Position numbers and translations under genes: made by a program
Shown: piece by piece, positions 60,140-64,000 of the stretch
How the letters are laid out: each line of letters opens with the position of its first letter
Position numbering within the stretch: the first letter of the stretch is position 1
Notes under the pieces: generated by a model
Told to the model about the DNA's origin: nothing
Databases searched by the model: none
What the model saw: only the letters and a program-made list of their open reading frames with translations
Source of the DNA: Hymenobacter norwichensis DSM 15439
GTDB taxonomy: Bacteria; Bacteroidota; Bacteroidia; Cytophagales; Hymenobacteraceae
Assembly: GCF_000420705.1 (NCBI RefSeq)
Contig: NZ_ATVL01000014.1
Location: 24,109-88,108, forward strand
Length of the DNA stretch: 64,000 nt
Direction: 5' to 3'

Positions 60140-60177
60140 CAAACGTTTGCGCAGGGTAGAAATAAATTTTATGTTTG
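60140..60177 (+). promoter_or_regulatory. PUL promoter with LacI-type operator
   Basis: CAAACGTTTG (60140-60149) is a perfect palindrome with the central CG typical of LacI-family operators. Its TTTG (60146-60149) serves as the -33 element, and TATGTTTG (60170-60177) matches the Bacteroidota -7 consensus TAnnTTTG with 20 bp between. LacI binding would block the -33 contact. Binding is inferred. Confidence 0.7.
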
Positions 60178-60300
60178 CATAATCCTCTTTGTCAATCAGC
60201 GCTCTTGTAGGGAAATAAACCAACGAGTTTGGTTTTCCTTTTCCAATGCTTTGTAAAGTCTACCGAATGCCTCTGCTGGGCTATTTAGCTCTGCTTTTTT

Positions 60301-60336
60301 TTGATTGAAATACACAATCGATTGTGCTTCAATCAA
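60301..60336. promoter_or_regulatory. Nested palindrome in the SusC leader
   Basis: CACAATCGATTGTG (60313-60326) is a perfect palindrome with central CG. It is framed by TTGATTGAA (60301-60309) and TTCAATCAA (60328-60336), which are complementary but set off-centre. It could be a second LacI-type operator or an RNA hairpin in the SusC leader. Confidence 0.6.
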
Positions 60337-60385
60337 AGCGTATTCTCAATTACCATAGTTCGTTTATCACCTCATAAACACCAAT

Positions 60386-63300
60386 ATGAAAATTCCTCTA
60401 CCCCATCCCAACCATCTTGTTCTAGCAGCTTCCTTGTGCGGGTTGACGCTAGTAACACCCCATACAAGTTGGGCGTCTATAAAATTTGTCAAAGGCGTTC
60501 GGCAGGCTGATCTGCCCATTACGGGCCGGGTGGTGGATAACACCGGGGCTGCGCTGCCAGGCGTCAATGTAATTGTGAAAGGCACCACCAACGGTGCCCA
60601 AACAGACACGGAAGGCAGGTTCTCAATAACTGCTCCGGCCGATGCCGTGCTGGTTTTCAGCTTTGTGGGTTCTACGGCCCAGGAAGTGGCCGTAGGAGGC
60701 CGCTCGACTATCAATGTCACGCTCCAGTCGGATACCAAGGCGCTGGGCGATGTGGTGGTGGTGGGCTACGGAACGCAGCGCCGCGCCGACCTAACTAGTT
60801 CGGTGGCAAGCGTGAAAGAGGAAAGCTTTGTGAAGGGAGCCACCAAGGATGCCGGCCAGCTGCTGCAAGGCAAGGTGGCCGGACTTACCGTGAGTACGCC
60901 CAGCGGCGACCCTACTGCGAACAGCCAGATCCTGCTGCGCGGTACGGCTACGCTGAACTCCAGTACCCAGCCGCTGGTACTTATCGATGGTATTCCGGGT
61001 ACGCTCAACACGGTAGCGCCCGAAGATATCGAGTCGATAGACGTGCTGAAAGACGGCTCGGCAGCGGCTATTTATGGTACGCGGGGTACCAATGGCGTAA
61101 TCCTGATTACCACCAAGCGCCCCCAGGGCAACATTGCGCCCACCATTGAATACAGTGGCTACGTGAGCACCCAGCGCATTGCGCGCCGCCCCGATATGCT
61201 AAGCGCCAGCGAGTACCGCCAAAAGCTAGCCGAAGGGGTGGGCTTCACTGACCAGGGCAGCGATACCGACTGGATCAAGGAAATCAGTCAGAATCCGCTG
61301 ATTCACGTGCATAATATGACGTTCAAGGGTGGCAATGGCCAAACCAGCTACTTGGTGAATGGCAACTACCGCTACTTTGAGGGCATCTTCCAGAAATCCG
61401 ACAACCGGACTTTCACCGGCCGGGCCGATATCAACCACAACATGTTTGATGGCCGGGTGAAAATCAACCTGGGTATTCTCAACACCAACAACCGGTATAC
61501 ATCCACTGCCGATGGCGGGGCCTTCAATGGATACACGTATCGGCAGGCGGTCATTCGCAACCCCACGGCGCCGGTCTACAACCCCGACGGTACCTACGCC
61601 CAGCAACTCTCGCTGTTCAATTACGAGAACCCCCTTTCACGCCTCTACAATTCGGATGGCATGAATACGTACCAGAATACGCGGCTGAGCGGCAGCATCA
61701 GCTGGGAGCCAGTTGACAATTTGCAGTTAAAAGCCCTGGCCGCCAATACCCGCTACAACCAAATTCGGGGGTACTCGGAAGACAAGCAGCACCCCTCCAC
61801 TCTGCGCGACGGTCTGAACGGCTTTGCCTCCCGTGGCACCACGCAAATAGTGGATAAGCTGGCTGAGTTGACGGCTACTTATAGCCGCAGCTTTGGGGAG
61901 CACCGTCTGTCGGCGCTGGGAGGTTACAGCTACCAGCAGAACACGTCGGAGAACTTCTTCATGCAAAACTCGGACTTCCCCACCGACCTGTTCACCTACA
62001 ACAACATCGGCATCGGCAACGCCTTGCGGCTAGGTAGGGCCCCCATCTTCAGCGAAAAGAACCAGTGGAATCTGGTAGGCTTTTTTGGCCGAGCTACTTA
62101 TAACTACAAAGAGAAATACCTGCTGCTGGCCAGCGTCCGCCGGGAAGCCTCCTCGCGCTTTTTGGGCGCTGAACAGCCTTGGGGCACCTTCCCGGCCGTA
62201 TCGGTGGGCTGGCGCATCAATCAGGAAAACTTCATGCAGGGCCTCACGTTCTTGGACGACTTGAAGCTGCGGGCCGGCTACGGCGTAACGGGTACCGCCC
62301 CCGACGTGTCGTTCCTGGGCGTGGCGCGGTTGGGCTACACCGGCTATTTCCTGGCCAATGGCAGCTGGGTGCAAACCCTGAGCCCGATCAGCAACCCGAA
62401 CCCCTCACTGCGCTGGGAAGAAAAGCGCGAAACGAATGTGGGTGTCGATTACTCGTTTCTCAAAGGCCGGGTGAATGGTACGGTTGACTACTACATCCGG
62501 CGCACCAACGGCCTGCTCTACAACTACCAGGTGCCTTCGCCGCCCAACCTGTTCCCGACCACCACGGCCAACGTGGGCTCCCTGGAAAACAAAGGCTTGG
62601 AAGTGCTGCTCAACTTGGTGCCGGTGCAAACCAAGGACTTCGTATGGAACTCCAGTTTCAACTTCTCCAACAACCAAAATAAGCTGTTGTCTTTGGACAA
62701 CGACTTGTACAAACTCACCAACAACTTCTTCACGACTGGCTACACCGGTGAGCCTATTCAGACCTATACCCACCGCGTGGAGGTAGGCAAGAAGCTCGGC
62801 GACTTCTACGGCTACAAAGTGGTGGACGTAACCGAAGACGGCAAGTGGATTTACGAGAACAAAGCAGGTGAACAGGTGCCCTACGACCAGTTTACGCACA
62901 GCGAAGACGACAAGCAAGTCCTCGGCAATGGCCTGCCGAAGTACTACGCCGGCTGGAACAACAACTTCCAGTACAAGCGGGTGGATTTGGGCATCACCAT
63001 GCGCGGCGCGTTCGGCTACCAGATCCTGAACTTCCAGCGCATGTACTACGAGAACACCGGTGTAATTCAGTACAACCGCTTGCAATCGGCCTACGACAAC
63101 GTGTTTGACAAGGCTGTGCTCAACACCACGATGCCGCTGGAATACAACAGCTACTACGTGGAAGATGGCGCGTTCTGGAAGGTTGACAACATCACGCTGG
63201 GCTACAATTTCAAGCCAGGGTTGGTGAAGTACGTGAAGAATGCCCGCGTATACGCTTCTACGCTTAATACTTTCACCATCACGGGCTATAAGGGCTTGGA

Positions 63301-63400
63301 CCCTGAAGTGAACCGCGTTGGCCTAGCGCCCGGTAACGACGAGCGGGACAAGTACCCGACGGTTCGCACTTTCACTCTTGGCGTCAACCTAACCTTCTAA
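60386..63400 (+). CDS. susC: SusC/RagA-family TonB-linked outer-membrane transporter (second PUL)
   Basis: A 1004-residue transporter, not closely related to the first SusC. Signal-like start, then the carboxypeptidase-regulatory-like domain (ITGRVVDNTGAALPGVNVIVKGTTNG, about 46-120), then the plug (VVVVGYGTQRRADLTSSVAS; LQGKVAGLTVSTPSGDPTANSQILLRG; PLVLIDGIPGTL; DGSAAAIYGTRGTNGVILITTK) and the barrel ending ...TVRTFTLGVNLTF. It would import arabinose-containing oligosaccharides if the GH127 genes set the substrate. Its SusD follows after 18 bp. The gene is complete. Confidence 0.95.
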   Translation: MKIPLPHPNHLVLAASLCGLTLVTPHTSWASIKFVKGVRQADLPITGRVVDNTGAALPGVNVIVKGTTNGAQTDTEGRFSITAPADAVLVFSFVGSTAQEVAVGGRSTINVTLQSDTKALGDVVVVGYGTQRRADLTSSVASVKEESFVKGATKDAGQLLQGKVAGLTVSTPSGDPTANSQILLRGTATLNSSTQPLVLIDGIPGTLNTVAPEDIESIDVLKDGSAAAIYGTRGTNGVILITTKRPQGNIAPTIEYSGYVSTQRIARRPDMLSASEYRQKLAEGVGFTDQGSDTDWIKEISQNPLIHVHNMTFKGGNGQTSYLVNGNYRYFEGIFQKSDNRTFTGRADINHNMFDGRVKINLGILNTNNRYTSTADGGAFNGYTYRQAVIRNPTAPVYNPDGTYAQQLSLFNYENPLSRLYNSDGMNTYQNTRLSGSISWEPVDNLQLKALAANTRYNQIRGYSEDKQHPSTLRDGLNGFASRGTTQIVDKLAELTATYSRSFGEHRLSALGGYSYQQNTSENFFMQNSDFPTDLFTYNNIGIGNALRLGRAPIFSEKNQWNLVGFFGRATYNYKEKYLLLASVRREASSRFLGAEQPWGTFPAVSVGWRINQENFMQGLTFLDDLKLRAGYGVTGTAPDVSFLGVARLGYTGYFLANGSWVQTLSPISNPNPSLRWEEKRETNVGVDYSFLKGRVNGTVDYYIRRTNGLLYNYQVPSPPNLFPTTTANVGSLENKGLEVLLNLVPVQTKDFVWNSSFNFSNNQNKLLSLDNDLYKLTNNFFTTGYTGEPIQTYTHRVEVGKKLGDFYGYKVVDVTEDGKWIYENKAGEQVPYDQFTHSEDDKQVLGNGLPKYYAGWNNNFQYKRVDLGITMRGAFGYQILNFQRMYYENTGVIQYNRLQSAYDNVFDKAVLNTTMPLEYNSYYVEDGAFWKVDNITLGYNFKPGLVKYVKNARVYASTLNTFTITGYKGLDPEVNRVGLAPGNDERDKYPTVRTFTLGVNLTF

Positions 63401-63418
63401 TCTGCTACGTTCCATACT

Positions 63419-64000
63419 ATGAAAAATACCACGAAACTAGTGCGGACGGGCTTGTTAGCCGCGCTGAGCCTTGGGCTGTTCAACTCCTGCACCGACCTGG
63501 ACGACGAGAGCTACAACCAGATTGTGACCAGCAAATTCACACCTACCTCGCAGGATGTGCTTTCGCTTATCGGGCCGGCTTATGGCAATTGGCGGCCGCT
63601 CTTCCTGGAGTTCAACGGCGTGTACCGCATCAACGAAACCTCCACCGACGAAACTGTAACGCCAGCCCGGCCCAATGGCTGGGTGGACGACGGCTCGTAC
63701 CGCCGGCTGCACGAGCACCGTTGGACGGCGCTGGATGCCACCCCCCGCGACGCCTGGCGCGAATCGTACGCGGGTATCACCAATTGCAACCGCGTAATCT
63801 TTCAGGTGGAATCGGGTCAGATTCCGGTCACGGCTGGCAAAGAGCAGCTGATAGCGGAAATGCGGGTGCTACGAGCTTCGTACTACTATATTCTGTGCGA
63901 CTTGTTTGGTAGTGTGCCCATCGTGGACCGGTTTGATGTGCCAGCCGGCTTCCTCCCGACGCAAAGCACTCGCACGCAGGTGTATGATTTCATTGTCAAG
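63419..64000 (+). CDS. susD: SusD/RagB-family lipoprotein, cut by the window end
   Basis: From the ATG 63419 the frame is open to the window end, giving 194 residues. It has a signal peptide with lipobox LGLFNSC and a following TDLDDE, an acidic surface-export signal. The N-terminal SusD region shows SLIGPAYGNWRPLF, NRVIFQV and AEMRVLRASYYYILCDLFGSVPIVDRF, the usual RA.YY..L.D.FG..P motif of the SusD helical core. It starts 18 bp after SusC. The C-terminal part lies outside the window. Confidence 0.93.
   Translation, partial: MKNTTKLVRTGLLAALSLGLFNSCTDLDDESYNQIVTSKFTPTSQDVLSLIGPAYGNWRPLFLEFNGVYRINETSTDETVTPARPNGWVDDGSYRRLHEHRWTALDATPRDAWRESYAGITNCNRVIFQVESGQIPVTAGKEQLIAEMRVLRASYYYILCDLFGSVPIVDRFDVPAGFLPTQSTRTQVYDFIVK

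Larger units (their letters stand above)
59924..60385. other. Divergent control region of the second PUL
   Basis: About 460 bp, AT-rich, between the LacI gene and SusC. It contains the operator/promoter at 60140-60177 and a complex palindrome at 60301-60336. SusC would then have a leader of about 200 nt. No gene is supported. Confidence 0.6.

Overview
The window looks like chromosomal DNA of a high-GC member of the Bacteroidota, most likely Hymenobacter or a close relative. The grounds are two SusC/SusD pairs, C-terminal domains of the type IX secretion system (T9SS) kind, promoters of the TTG...TAnnTTTG type, Bacteroidota-style lipoproteins and GC-rich coding sequence. The genus is an inference from gene content. 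I saw no rRNA, tRNA or CRISPR array.

Layout. Positions 1-11.7 kb are an accessory, decaying region: a 130-bp MITE-like element, small hypothetical and secreted proteins, an IS110-family transposase directly abutting a complete IS3-family element, a membrane-protein pseudogene, an orphan Imm-5-like immunity protein, a broken T9SS-exported HYR/SBBP protein, an LGFP-repeat protein and an IS3 relic. Positions 11.9-24 kb hold small regulated units: an oxidoreductase-AraC pair, a roadblock/LC7 protein beside a STAS-like protein (the pair lies between similar repeats), a long serine-hydrolase pseudogene, a nitronate monooxygenase, and a TetR gene with palindromic operators on both sides followed by an alpha/beta hydrolase, a DUF1348 protein and a MOSC protein. 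Positions 24.7-33.3 kb carry a 13-repeat T9SS beta-propeller protein, a broken PAS histidine kinase lying between an IS3 relic and an inverted HYR-gene fragment, two more STAS-like paralogues, and two adjacent proteins with an almost identical eight-cysteine double zinc ribbon.

Positions 33.4-44.4 kb form a starch/maltodextrin-type polysaccharide utilization locus (PUL): a DUF6377 TPR membrane regulator, SusC, SusD, GH97 and a GH13 lipoprotein. Positions 44.4-53.8 kb contain a cytochrome-c-peroxidase pseudogene, an intact HYR/nidogen-like T9SS protein, an outer-membrane barrel protein, and a LysR regulator next to a threonine-synthase-like enzyme. Positions 53.8-64 kb hold a second PUL: a LacI regulator and two GH127 enzymes on the minus strand, divergent from SusC and a SusD gene cut by the window end. 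A LacI-type palindrome overlaps the -33 element of a good Bacteroidota promoter in the divergent region.

How the genes work together. Each PUL pairs an outer-membrane import complex (SusCD) with exported glycosidases and its own regulator: alpha-glucan for the first and probably beta-L-arabinofuranosides for the second. The rest of the window is marked by gene decay: at least five recognizable protein genes carry stops or frameshifts, often next to IS fragments.
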